DNA of 64,000 nucleotides from Caprella mutica (lineage: Eukaryota; Arthropoda; Malacostraca; Amphipoda; Caprellidae). The first letter of the stretch is position 1, and every line of letters begins with the position of its first letter. The notes beneath the pieces are model-generated. The model was not told the DNA's origin and did no database searches. It was given only the letters and a program-made list of their open reading frames with translations. The stretch is taken from contig CANNZV010001107.1 of NCBI GenBank assembly GCA_947561585.1, forward strand, positions 62,001 through 126,000, given 5' to 3'. Made by a program: the position numbers and the translations under genes. This document shows positions 47,873 through 59,959 of the stretch, piece by piece.

Positions 47873-48686
47873 TAAGAAGAAAGAGAATTGGAAATTAAAA
47901 GAGCGAATGGAAGAAGAAAGAGAATTGGGAATTAAAAGAGCGAATGGAAGAAGAAAGAGAATTGGAAATTAAAAGAGCGAATGGAAGAAGAAAGAGAATT
48001 TGGAATTAAAAGAGCGAATGGAAGAAGAAAGAGAATTGGGAATTAAAAGAGCGAATGGAAGAAGAAAGAGAATTGGAAATTAAAAGAGCGAATGGAAGAA
48101 GAAAGAGAATTGGGAATTAAAAGAGCGAATGGAAGAAGAAAGAGAATTGGGAATTAAAAGAGCGAATGGAAGAAGATAGAGAATTGGGAATTAAAAGAGC
48201 GAATGGAAGAAGAAAGAGAATTGGGAATTAAAAGAGCGAATGGAAGAAGAAAGAGAATTGGAAATTAAAAAAGTGAATGGAAGAAGAAAGAGAATTGGGA
48301 ATTTAAAGAGCGAATGGAAGAAGAAAGAGAATTGGGAATTTAAAGAGCGAATGGAAGAAGAAAGAGAATTGGGAATTCAAAGAGCGAATGGAAGAAGAAA
48401 GAGAATTGGGAATTAAAAGAGCGAATGGAAGAAGAAAGAGAATTGGAAATTAAAAAAGCGAATGGAAGAAGAAAGAGAATTGGGAATTAAAAGAGCGAAT
48501 GGAAGATGAAAGAGAATTGGGAATTAAAAGAGCGAATGGAAGAAGAAAGAGAATTGGAAATTAAAAAAGTGAATGGAAGAAGAAAGAGAATTGGAAATTA
48601 AAGGAGCGAATGGAAGAAGAAAGAGAATTGGAAATTAAAAGAGCAAATGGAAGAAGAAAGAGGATTGGGAATTAAAAGAGCGAATA
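47873..48686. repeat. 37-base minisatellite, about 22 copies, purine-rich strand
   Basis: The unit is GAATTGGGAATTAAAAGAGC followed by GAATGGAAGAAGAAAGA. The + strand is strongly purine-biased. 37 is not a multiple of three, so no long frame stays open. Confidence 0.95.
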
Positions 48687-48689
48687 TAG

Positions 48690-49052
48690 CAAATATAAGA
48701 GAGGAAAAGAGTAGATCAGTTAGGTAACGAGTGTGCTAGTAGAGAGGCTCCATGCGCATCAGCCAGACAAGGTATTCTCTTGATAGCTTCATTAGTAGAG
48801 TGATTGGCTCCACCAAGAGGTACGAACTGTCACTGGGGCCCTGATGAGGTCAACAGATGGCCCCTAGCGCCCCAAGGGACCAAACCCCCATCCATGTCTT
48901 CAAATGGTGCTACCGAAACAGATAACATTTCTTACAATATTTGTGAGATTGGAGTTTTTTAATTCTATTACTCATTCTTAAGATTGGAAGAAAATTATAC
49001 ATTGACTATAATTGAAGAATATGATTATATTTTACTTTGTTAACTATTTATT
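48690..49052. other. intergenic, moderately G+C-rich then AT-rich
   Basis: A patch near 48720-48900 is richer in G+C and may be a decayed mobile-element fragment. No protein motif was recognised. Confidence 0.4.
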
Positions 49053-49178
49053 GACAAGTTATTGGGCTTGGCACGCTACTACGAGGCTGCTACTTCAGTT
49101 ATTTCAGTTCTTCACTAAAAAATGCATTGGTTATTATTCTCTGTAGTTTTGGTATATAATAGAATTTTAAATATTCTT
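49053..49178. repeat. dispersed repeat, copy 2
   Basis: Direct-orientation partner of 45550-45735, shorter because one internal segment is missing (CTTCACTAAAAAATGCATTG replaces the longer middle). Confidence 0.7.
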
Positions 49179-51366
49179 ATTTTTCTAATTGGAAATTCAG
49201 TATAAAATGGCAATAATTTGTCAAATATAATTTGTTATTTCAATAATTCTGTATACACAAAAGCATTTGTACTGTATATATCATATTTAAGTACATATAA
49301 AATATAATGAAAATCAATATTTTTGAAGTCCTAATGATAAATATTTTAATCCATACGTTAATCAGATTTTTTTTCATACATCGATTTACAACTACTGTTT
49401 GCAACAATATATTAATTAATACACTATATTTTCTGAACAATTTATAATTCTAATCAATCGACAACTCTGATCTACAAATTTTATTTAATTACTTCACCGA
49501 CAATTAACATCTACAATACTAGATATATTACCGCCATCACTACAGAAAATGTGAGAGCGACTGGAGAGAATTATCTGTAGTATCTCTGGCTAAGAAGAAT
49601 AGTAAGGTAGAGTTATGAGAGTCCCAATACATGTTATCTGTTCCTTACAAAGAATGCCCACAGAATGACCACTGCGAGAAATAATCATCAGAGTGACTTT
49701 CAGTAGGATATCGGCAATGCATCCCAATAATGAGGAGGCTGGTGGCCGGGCCAATTGTTATCGGAGTATCGCTGTTTCATTATGGATTGAAGTGATTATT
49801 ATCGGTAAATGGTAAAGCTATCGGTCTATCATAATAATATTTCAAGGATAAAATTCAATGGAAAAATGGAATAATTAATTAATATTTTTTTACAATATTT
49901 GTGAATGATGTTAAATTTTAATATTAAAAAAGTATAATCACAACAATACAAATAAAATGAAATTTTCTTTTCTATTATATACAAATAAAATATATAGTTA
50001 AATTTTATTACAAGTCTCCGTAGATTAAGAATAATAATTTGTTATGGTTTTCTAAATTTCGGTTGAGCGATGACTATTATAATATATTTTTTTTAGTTTT
50101 GTATTCATTTAATTATAAATTGATACAAATAATTGGATATAATTAAATAAGGGAATAGAAATCATTTTGATATGATGTATTTTCAGTTAGAAGAAGTCAC
50201 GTGGTTCAAATTCACAGCATTTCAGGTAAAAGAAGTCGCGTGGATAAGCTCCGTAAAATAGTTTCCTCTCGAACTTTAAATGAGAAAATCAGGAGAAGGA
50301 AGTGTATCTATATAGTTACGGAGAATTGTTTTCTTATTTACTTATTAGTTATTATATTACAATTTACGTCAAAGAGTTGAAATGTCGAAAATCTTGAAAA
50401 ATAGCTTAATCGAATTTATCTTTGTAGGATTACTATATTTAGATGATATTAGTGTTTTTGATTTTAATATTTTTCCCATGATATTTTTATATTCAAAAGA
50501 TATGTATTACGTCCAAAAATCAGGTATATTTATTGAAATGTGATTAAAAAGCTTCAAAACACTGAGTTGAGATTAAGCATAAAAATATTTCAGATGATAT
50601 ACCCACAGCATATATATTTTATTTCTAATAATTTACTTTATTATTCTGTGAACCTTTTCTTCAACTCAAAAGTCCTTCAAATTTTCTTCGGACTCAAGAA
50701 AGTGGACTCTATATAGACAGACTGCAAATATTCAATAAAATATATTATAGGCAGGCCCCGATTTTAGTGCACCTCGCTTTTATAAGAGCTGAAATAATTG
50801 CGAGACATCTATTATATACGGAGACCTTTTTTGTAATGTTTATTTTAAGGAAACTACAATAATCATAAGTATCATTATTCAGATTATTTTATTAGAAGCA
50901 GTTGAATCAGAAATTAGAGTTTATACCAAAAGAAACTTTTGCTTTTTGAACTTTCATCACAGAGCTTTCATCAACTGATTGTGACAACAAACATCGCTAT
51001 ATACGATTAGTTAAGCACTAAAAACCATTTTCTTTTATTCACACTCAAAGAAAATGGTATTAAAATTATTATATAATAGCTTTGTATGATGCCTCGTTCC
51101 TATTAAAAATTGAAATAAGTCTTAGCCGTAATTTTAGTAATAAAAGCAGGCACTTCCTGCATATTCATCTGATAATAATTGTCTGTGATCCCCTCAGTAT
51201 AAAGAATTGGTCCACTTCAAATTGAGGACCATTTTCCTCAATGAAAATAGTCGAATAGAAATACTGGACCTAAACCTACTTGAACCTTTAGCCTTGACTT
51301 GAGTATTGAGTAATAAGCATAATAAATTACGGAAAATACGCTTATACATATATTTTACGTAATGTA
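49179..51366. other. intergenic, AT-rich, nothing recognised
   Basis: No gene, array or clear inverted repeat was seen. Confidence 0.5.
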
Positions 51367-51528
51367 GGGTCAGTACGAATTATCGATTAGTACTACACTT
51401 TGGTCATATAAGAAAATAACAATATAAAAATTGTTATTATTACACAGTGCTATCTAATAAAAATTTCTATATTGTTATTTCTTATATGACCGAAGATGTA
51501 GTACTGACCGATAATTCGGAACTTACCC
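51367..51528. mobile_element. TA-flanked MITE, family 1, copy 6
   Basis: TA on both sides. Left end GGGTCAGTACGAATTATCGA; right end ACCGATAATTCGGAACTTAC then CC. The arms extend through GTACTACA..TTGGTCATATAAGAAA and continue as AATAACAATATA, giving a longer hairpin than other copies. Confidence 0.85.
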
Positions 51529-52669
51529 TATTAGATTTAGAGAGTTGGATACCGTCATTAATATCTGCAACTACTATTAGTATAATTTATTGCAACTACA
51601 TAATTTAATTTCAATCTCTTAATTTGGTTATTTTCACTTCAAAGATTACACTGTAAAGTATTTAATATCGATGAGTGATACTAATAATTGTACACAAAAG
51701 CTAATATTCCAATGATAATTAAAGCAATACATTTCTTGTAAGAGATTATTGTGATAATTTAGTAATGCAATCCACAAGTAGCAAAGATTGGCCTTCTTTT
51801 CACTCACCATTCAGTCCCATAAATCGTCAATTAGACAACTTGGGAATAAAAACAGTGACCCGTGTTTTATGGGGCTCTGTCACGCTTTGTGCTCATTATA
51901 CACAGCATGCTTTGATAGCAACTGTCACGATGTTCAATCACCCAAGCACTGGATGTATCAGATAACACCCAACTAATGAAAACCCACTGTTGCAGTTATA
52001 CCATAAATGACAGGAAAGCACGACACTAACCAGATTGAGAAATTATCTTCTTGTGATTTTCCATTGCCACACGTTTCTTATACAGTGGATATGAACATAA
52101 GGAAGATAATGTATGACTTATTGATTTCAGAGTCGAAACTGAACAAAATTATGTACATTAACTCTAAGCAGTATATATATTTATATTAATGTGAATATGT
52201 TGTAATTAAAGAATTGAGTATTAAGTTAATCAACAATTTTCTTTGGTGGTCAAAATTTTAGCAATATTTTATTGTGTGAAAAATTAAATAAACAGCTGTT
52301 TATTAAGTTTCAAAAGACTTAAATAAAATAATATAATCATTCTTATTAGCTGCAAGAAGAAGGATATACGCAACGCAAGCAAACATGATTTTGATTCTTG
52401 TACGGATGTTATATTGGAAGCATTCAAGTTACGGATATCGGCAACTGAAGATATCAAATTCATTGATATTAATAAATTGATAAGAAGTGAGCTAAGATGT
52501 GCAGTCACATAGCTTGGAGAGTAAGTCAGTTTTGAACTTTAAAAGAGCTATTTTTTACAAGAGCTTCAATATTGAATATCAGTAGCAATAGTTTCTTTGT
52601 TTAACATTCATTGAAAAGATATTTAACTTGCTATTTGGTGAGCATATTGATTGTATGAGAATTTTTTTA
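51529..52669. other. intergenic, nothing recognised
   Basis: AT-rich, with overlapping small open frames near 51765-51976 and 52284-52508 that show no motif. Confidence 0.5.
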
Positions 52670-52762
52670 ATGAACTTTAAATTTAATTAAATAACAATTA
52701 TCATATCGTTTTTTCTTATAAAACCGAAGATGTGAAACCGACCGAAAATTCGTAACTTATCT
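52670..52762. mobile_element. MITE family 1, copy 7, right half only
   Basis: CCGAAGATGTGAAACCGACC and AATTCGTAACTTATCT match the family right end. No left arm is found within the preceding 150 bases, so this is a truncated copy. Confidence 0.65.
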
Positions 52763-53023
52763 TATAATAATTTTATATTATATCTCAAAGGATATCGTAT
52801 GTACTTACAGATATACTGTCTTTTGTATTTAGTGAAAAAGTGAACTTGAAAAGATTTTCTTACTGTTTACTTATATATTATTTCCAATATTCTTATAAGT
52901 TGCATCACTAGTAGATATTATAAATTGGAATGGGTACTCAACAACAAATTAGTAAGATTTGAAAATAATAGGGAATAAGAAAACTATGATTTAAGAAATT
53001 AGCATGATGTAGTGAATCTTTGT

Positions 53024-53578
53024 CTGATAGTACATAATCACAGTGACTCTTTTCTCTGATAGTACATCATCACAGTGAATCTCTGTTTGATAGTACATCA
53101 TCACAGTGACTCTTTTCTCTGATAGTACATCATCACAGTGACTCTTTTTTCTGATAGTACATCATCACATTAACTCTTTTCTCCGATAGTACATCATCAC
53201 AGTGACTCTTCTCTCTGATAGTACATCATCATAGTGACTCTTTTCTCTCATAGTACATCATCACAGTGACTCTTCTCTCTGATAGTACATCATCATAGTG
53301 ACTCTTTTCTCTCATAGTACATCATCACAGTGACTCTTTTCTCTTATAGTACATCATCACAGTGACTCTTTTCTCTGATAGTACATCATCATAGTGACTC
53401 TTTTCTCTCATAGTACATCATCACAGTGACTCTTTTCTCTGATAGTACATCATCACTGTGACTCTTTTCTCTGATAGTACATCATCACAGTGACTCTTTT
53501 CTCTCATAGTACATCATCACAGTGACTCTTTTCTCTCATAGTACATCATCACAGTGACTCTTTTCTCTCATAGTACAT
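53024..53578. repeat. 32-base minisatellite, about 17 copies
   Basis: The unit is TGATAGTACATCATCACAGT followed by GACTCTTTTCTC, with TCATAG and TCATAGTGAC variants. Confidence 0.95.
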
Positions 53579-53705
53579 TGCAGTCTCCTCCTCAATTTAT
53601 TCAGTACATTAAATAAAGAACATAAGAATAAGCAATGCTAAGGGCTGTAAATAAGTCACTGAAGTGACCGTGAAGACTGCATTGTAAATGTGAACACTCT
53701 ATGTC

Positions 53706-56700
53706 ACTGTAAGTCACTGTGAAGGCTGTAAGTCATTGTAAGTCACTGTAAGACTGTAGGCAAACTGTAACACTGTAGGTAGACTGTAAGACTGTAGAGT
53801 GTAGGCAGACTGTAATACTGTAGGCAGACTGCAAGTCTATAGGCAGAATGTAAGACTGCAGGCAGACTGTAAGACTGTAGTCAAACTGTAAGACTGTAGG
53901 CAGACTATAAGACTGTAGGCAGACTGTAAGACTGCAGGCAGACTGTAAGACATTAGGCAGACTGTAAGACTGTAGGCAGACTGTAAGACTGTAGTCAAAC
54001 TGTAAGACTGTAGGCAGACTATAAGACTGTAGGCAGACTGTAAGACTGTAGGCAGACTGTAAGACTGTAGTCAAACTATAAGACTGTAGTCAAACTATAA
54101 GACGGTAGTCAAACTGTAAGACTGTAGTCGAACTGTAAGACTGTAGGCAGACTGTAAGACTGTAGAGTGTAGGCAGACTGTAATACTGTAGGCAGACTGC
54201 AAGTCTATAGGCAGAATGTAAGACTGCAGGCAGACTGTAAGACTGTAGTCGAACTGTAAGACTGTAGGCAGACTGTAAGACTGCAGGCAGACTGTAAGAC
54301 TGTAGGCAGACTGTAAGACTGTAGGCAGACTGTAAGACTGTAGGCAGACTGTAAGACTGTAGTCAAACTGTAAGACTGTAGGCAGACTATAAGACTGTAG
54401 GCAGACTGTAAGACTGCAGGCAGACTGTAAGACTGTAGTCAAACTATAAGACTGTAGTCAAACTATAAGACTGTAGTCAAACTGTAAGACTGTAGTCGAA
54501 CTGTAAGACTGTAGGCAGACTGTAAGACTGCAGGCAGACTGTAAGACTGTAGGCAGACTGTAAGACTGTAGGCAGACTGTAACACTGCAGGCAGACTGTA
54601 AGACTGTAGGCAGACTGTAAGACTGTAGGCAGACTGTAAGACTGCAGGCAGACTGTAAGACTGTAGGCAGACTGTAATACTGTAGGCAGACTGCAAGTCT
54701 GTAGGCAGAATGTAAGACTGCAGGCAGACTGTAAGACTGCAGGCAGACTGTAAGACTGTAGGCAAACTATAAGACTGCAGGCAGACTGTAAGACTGCAGG
54801 CAGACTGTAAGACTGTAGGCAGACTGTAAGACTGTAGGCAGAATGTAAGACTGTAGGCAGACTGTAAGACTGTAGGCAGACTGTAAGACTGTAGGCAGAC
54901 TGCAAGTCTGTAGGCAGAATGTAAGACTGCAGGCAGACTGTAAGACTGCAGGCAGACTGTAAGACTGTAGGCAGATTGTAAGACTGCAGGCAGACTGTAA
55001 GACTGCAGGCAGACTGTAAGACTGTAGGCAGACTGTAAGACTGTAGGCAGACTGTAAGACTGTAGGCAGACTGTAAGACTGTAGGCAGACTGAAAGACTG
55101 TAGGCAGACTGTTAGACTGTAGGCAGACTGTAATACTGCAGGCAGACTGTAAGACTGCAGGCAGACTGTAAGACTGAAGGCAGACTGTAAGACTGTAGTC
55201 AAACTATAAGACTGTAGTCAAACTGTAAGACTGTAGTCGAACTGTAAGACTGTAGGCAGACTGTAAGACTGCAGGCAGACTGTAAGACTGTAGGCAGACT
55301 GTAAGACTGTAGGCAGACTGTAAGACTGCAGGCAGACTGTAAGACTGTAGGCAGACTGTAAGACTGTAGGCAGACTGTAAGACTGCAGGCAGACTGTAAG
55401 ACTGTAGGCAGACTGTAATACTGTAGGCAGACTGCAAGTCTGTAGGCAGAATGTAAGACTGCAGGCAGACTGTAAGACTGCAGGCAGACTGTAAGACTGT
55501 AGGCAAACTATAAGACTGCAGGCTGACTGTAAGACTGCAGGCAGACTGAAAGACTGTAGGCAGACTGTAAGACTGTAGGCAGACTGTAAGACTGTAGGCA
55601 GACTTTAAGGCTGTAGTCAGACTGTAAGACTGCAGGAAGACTGTAAGACTGTAGGCAGACTGTAAGACTGTAGGCAGACTGCAAGACTGTAGGCAGACTG
55701 CAAGTCTGTAGGCAGAATGTAAGACTGCAGGCAGACTGTAAGACTGCAGGCAGACTGTAAGACTGTAGGCAGATTGTAAGACTGTAGGCAGACTGCAAGA
55801 CTGTAGGCAGACTGCAAGTCTGTAGGCAGAATGTAAGACTGCAGGCAGACTGTAAGACTGCAGGCAGACTGTAAGACTGTAGGCAGATTGTAAGACTGCA
55901 GGCAGACTGTAAGACTGAAGGCAGACTGTAAGACTGTAGGCAGACTGTAAGACTGTAGGCAGACTGTAAGACTGTAGGCAGACTGAAAGACTGTAGGCAG
56001 ACTGTAAGACTGTAGGCAGACTGTAAGACTGTAGGCAGACTGTAAGACTGTAGGCAGACTGTATTACTGTAGGTAGACTGTAAGTCTATAGGCAGACTGT
56101 AAGACTGTAGGCAGACTGTAAGGCTGTAGGCAGACTGTAAGACTGCAGGAAGACTGTAAGACTGTAGGCAGACTATATGACTGTAGGCAAACTGTAAGAC
56201 TGTAGGCAGACTGCAAGTTTATAGGTAGATTGTAAAACTGCATGCAGACTGTAAGACTGTAGGCAGACTGTAAGACTGTAGGCAGACAATAAGACTGTAG
56301 GCAGACTGTAAGACTGTAGGCAGACTGTAAGACTGTAGGCAGACTGAAAGACTGTAGGCAGATTGTAAGACTGTAGGCAGACTGAAAGACTGTAGGCAGA
56401 CTGTAAGACTGTAGGCAGACTTTAAGACTGTATGCAGACTGCAAGTTTATATGTAGATTGTAAGACTGCATGCAGACTGTAAGACTGTAGGCAGACTGTA
56501 AGACTGTAGGCAGACTGTAAGACTGTAGTCAGACTATAAGACTGTAGGCAGACTGTTAGACTGCAGGCAGACTGTAAGACTGTAGTCAAACTATAAGACT
56601 GTAGTCAAACTGTAAGACTGTAGGCAGACTGTAAGACTGTAGGCAGACTGCAAGTTTATAGGTAGATTGTAAGACTGCATGCAGACTGTAAGACTGTAGG

Positions 56701-58112
56701 CAGACTGTAAGACTGTAGGCAGACAATAAGACTGCAGGCAGACTGTAAGATTGTAGGCAGACTGTAAGACTGTAGGCAGACTGTAAGACTGTAGGTAGAC
56801 TGTAAGTCTATAGGCAGACTGTAAGACTGTAGGCAGACTGTAAGGCTGTAGGCAGACTGTAAGACTGCAGGAAGACTGTAAGACTGTAGGCAGACTATAT
56901 GACTGTAGGCAGACTGTAAGACTGTAGGCAGACTGTAAGACTGTAGGCAGACTGCAAGTTTATAGGTAGATTGTAAGACTGCATGCAGACTGTAAGACTG
57001 TAGGCAGACTGTAAGACTGTAGGCAGACAATAAGACTGTAGGCAGACTGTAAGACTGAAGGCAGACTGTAAGACTGTAGGCAGACTGTATGACTGTAGGC
57101 AGACTGAAAGACTGAAGGCAGATTGTAAGACTGTAGGCAGACTGAAAGACTGTAGGCAGACTGTAAGACTGTAGGCAGACTGTAAGACTGTATGCAGACT
57201 GCAAGTTTATAGGTAGATTGTAAGACTGCATGCAGAGTGTAAGACTGTAGGCAGACTGTAAGACTGTAGGCAGACTGTAAGACTGTAGGCAGACTGTAAG
57301 ACTGTAGGCAGACTGTAAGACTTTAGGCAGACAATAAGACTGTAGGCAGACTGTAAGACTGTAGGCAGACTGTAAGACTGTAGGCAGACTGTAAGACTGT
57401 AGGCAGACTGAAAGACTATAGGCAGACTGTAAGACTGTAGGCAGACTGTAAGACTGTAGGCAGACTGTAAGACTGTAGGCAGACTGTAAGACTGTAGGCA
57501 GACAATAAGACTGTAGGCAGACTGTAAGACTGTAGGCAGACTGTAAGACTGTAGGCAGACAATAAGACTGTAGTCAGACTGTAAGACTGTAGGCAGACTG
57601 TAAGACTGTAGGCAGACTGTAAGACTGTAGGCAGACTGAAAGACTTTAGGCAGACTGTAAGACTGTAGGCAGACTGTAAGACTGTAGGCAGACTGTATGA
57701 CTGTAGGCAGACTGTAAGACTGTAGGCAGACTGTAAGACTGTAGGCAGACTGTAAGACTGTAGGCAGAATGCAAGACTGTAGGCAGACTGTAAGACTGTA
57801 GGCAGATAGCAAGACTGTAGGCAGACTGTAAGACTGTAGGCAGACTGTAAGACTGTAGGCAGACTGTATGACTGTAGGCAGACTGTAAGACTGTAGGCAG
57901 ACTGTAAGACTGTAGGCAGACTGTAAGACTGTAGGCAGACTGTAAGACTGTAGGCAGACTGTAAGACTGTAGGCAGACTGTAAGACTGTAGGCAGACTGT
58001 AAGACTGTAGGCAGACTGTAAGACTGTAGGCAGACTGTAAGACTGTAGGCAGACTGTAAGACTGTAAGCAGACTGTAAGACTGTAGGCAGACTGAAAGAC
58101 TGTAGGCAGACT
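53706..58112. repeat. 19-base minisatellite, about 230 copies, 4.4 kb
   Basis: The unit is GACTGTAGGCAGACTGTAA, with variants (GCAGGCAGA, GTAGTCAAA, TATAGGTAGATTG). Three units make 57 bases, so a minus-strand frame reads as LQSYSLPTVLQSAYSLTVC repeats for hundreds of bases; none is a gene. Higher-order blocks are present, such as 54463-54765 and 55204-55506, whose minus-strand translations are identical 741 bases (39 units) apart. Confidence 0.97.
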
Positions 58113-58227
58113 AGCATCATCTTAGTCGGTGTCGTCACTAATTTTATTTTAATGCCCTAACTTCTGACTAACTAAAGTCCATAGTTCTTCCCTCCGAGGA
58201 ATTACTAGACTAACCTTCAGACAAAAA

Positions 58228-58550
58228 CTCACCCTCAGTCACCCTTAGTCATACTAACCCTCAGGTATAGTCACCCTCAGTTATAGTCACTCTCAGGCAT
58301 AGTCACCCTCAGTCTTAGTCACCCTCAGTCTTAGTCACTCTCAGTCTTAGTCACCCTCAGTCTTAGTCACTCTCAGGCATAGTCACCCTCAGTCTTAGTC
58401 ACACTCAGTCTTAGTCACTCTCAGTCATAGTCAGCCTCAATCTTAGTCACTCTCAGGCATAGTCAGTATTAGCCACCCTCAGTCACCCTCAGTCTTAGTC
58501 ACCCTCGGTCTTAGTCACTCTCAGACTGAGAGAGTGACGAGTCACCCTCT
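58228..58550. repeat. 16-base minisatellite, about 18 copies
   Basis: The unit is TAGTCACCCTCAGTCT, with CACTCTCAGGCA variants. The right edge is a short palindrome, GTCACTCTCAGACTGAGAGA. Confidence 0.9.
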
Positions 58551-59060
58551 GTATAAATAGAATAAATTTAGGAAAATGCTTAGTCATTGTTTCTATTATT
58601 AATTTAGAATTGCAACTAATTTTATCTTCAGAAAATATTCAGTATAAATCAAATCACAAAATTTCTATTAATCGATTGAAACTTTTTTTATGTTCGATGA
58701 GAAATATCTTACAATAAATGACTAGTATATATTGAATAAATTATCTATTTAGATTTCCCTTGAAACAACAAATATTTTCAATATTTTTTAAGAGTCGTTA
58801 CTGAAAATGTTCGTTTAACATTAATCTAATTAAATAGGAATAACAATGCTAATTGTACTGAATATTTGAAATGAAAATTTATTCAATTTTTCTACCCAAC
58901 TGATAACAGAATAACTCTTCACAAGATATAATACTGTATGTACCATGTGTTACAAATGACTGTTTGTACTAAAGTCCAAGGAAAATACTCTCAATATTTG
59001 AGTAAATATATGGTATATGTGTATTGTATAATCAATGATGTCTGCAGATACCATTGATAA
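58551..59060. other. intergenic, AT-rich, nothing recognised
   Basis: No coding signal or repeat was seen. Confidence 0.5.
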
Positions 59061-59061
59061 T

Positions 59062-59180
59062 ACACGAATTTGCCCCAATTTAAATTGCCAAAAATTCGCC
59101 TAAACTTGATTCTCCGAATAGGATTAAACGAATAGAAATTGGCACAAACCCCATTTTGGCCGCAATCAGACTTGCCGATA
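59062..59180. repeat. degenerate CGAATTTGCC-type subrepeats (left)
   Basis: ACGAATTTGCCCC, AAATTGCCAAAAATTCGCC and TTGCCGAT words are reminiscent, in inverted orientation, of those at 61000-61130 (TTCGCCAAATTTGGGATTCG, TTCGGCAAACTCG). Confidence 0.4.
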
Positions 59181-59218
59181 TAAGGATTTAGAGAATGAAG
59201 TATTTATCTAACCATTTA

Positions 59219-59642
59219 CTTATCCTTATATTAACACCTACATCCTTACTTACCTATTCTTACTACTTACTCTTACTACCAATCCTTACCTTACTACCAA
59301 TCCTTACTACCAATCCTTACCTTACTACCAATCCTTAACTTACTACCAATCCTTACCTTACTGCCAATCCTTACCTTACTACCAATCCTTACCTTACTGC
59401 CAATCCTTACCTTACTACCAATCCTCACCTTACTACCAATCCTTACTACCAATCCTTACCTTACTACCAATCCTCACCTTACTACCAATCCTTACTACCA
59501 ATCCTTACCTTACTACCAATCCTTAACTTACTACCAATCCTTACCTTACTGCCAATCCTTACCTTACTACCAATCCTCACCTTACTACCAATCCTTACTA
59601 CCAATCCTTACCTTACTACCAATCCTTACCTTACTACCTTAC
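59219..59642. repeat. 18-base minisatellite, about 23 copies
   Basis: The unit is TTACCTTACTACCAATCC, with TACTGCC, TTAACTT and deletion variants that themselves recur in order. The left edge is degenerate. Confidence 0.92.
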
Positions 59643-59835
59643 TATCATTCACACATTTTTTTCTATATTTTGACACAATTTTAAAATATCCAATTGGTGT
59701 ATTGTATACATTCTTGCTTTCTAATATGTTACCGAGTATTGAATTTCAAGTTGTTTAAAATTTTAGTTATGAATAACTTAACTAATGTTTATATCTTCCC
59801 AATATACCTATACCTAATATACCTTACGGCACTAG

Positions 59836-59959
59836 GACTTTTCCCCGCCAGGACTATTCCCCGCCGGACTATTCCTCGCCGGACTTTTCCCCGCCAGGAC
59901 TATTCCCCACCGGACTTTTCTCTGCCTGGACTATTCCCCGCCGGACTTTTCCCTGCCGA
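59836..59959. repeat. 15/16-base G+C-rich tandem repeat, 8 copies
   Basis: Units alternate GGACTATTCCCCGCC and (A)GGACTTTTCCCCGCC. It is a G+C-rich island in very AT-rich surroundings. The encoded AGLFPAG-like or RRTIPRR-like strings are artefacts. Confidence 0.92.

Noticed and set aside
53733..58138. Many long minus-strand open frames rich in Leu, Gln, Ser, Tyr and Val
   Set aside because: They are the 19-base array read in frame (three units equal 19 codons). No start context, no non-repeat sequence and several overlapping frames of the same kind.
59836..59959. Array of NF-kB/Relish sites (GGACTTTTCC)
   Set aside because: The third and fourth bases (A, C) do not match the GGGRNNYYCC or GGRDNNHHBS consensus well, so I do not call binding sites.
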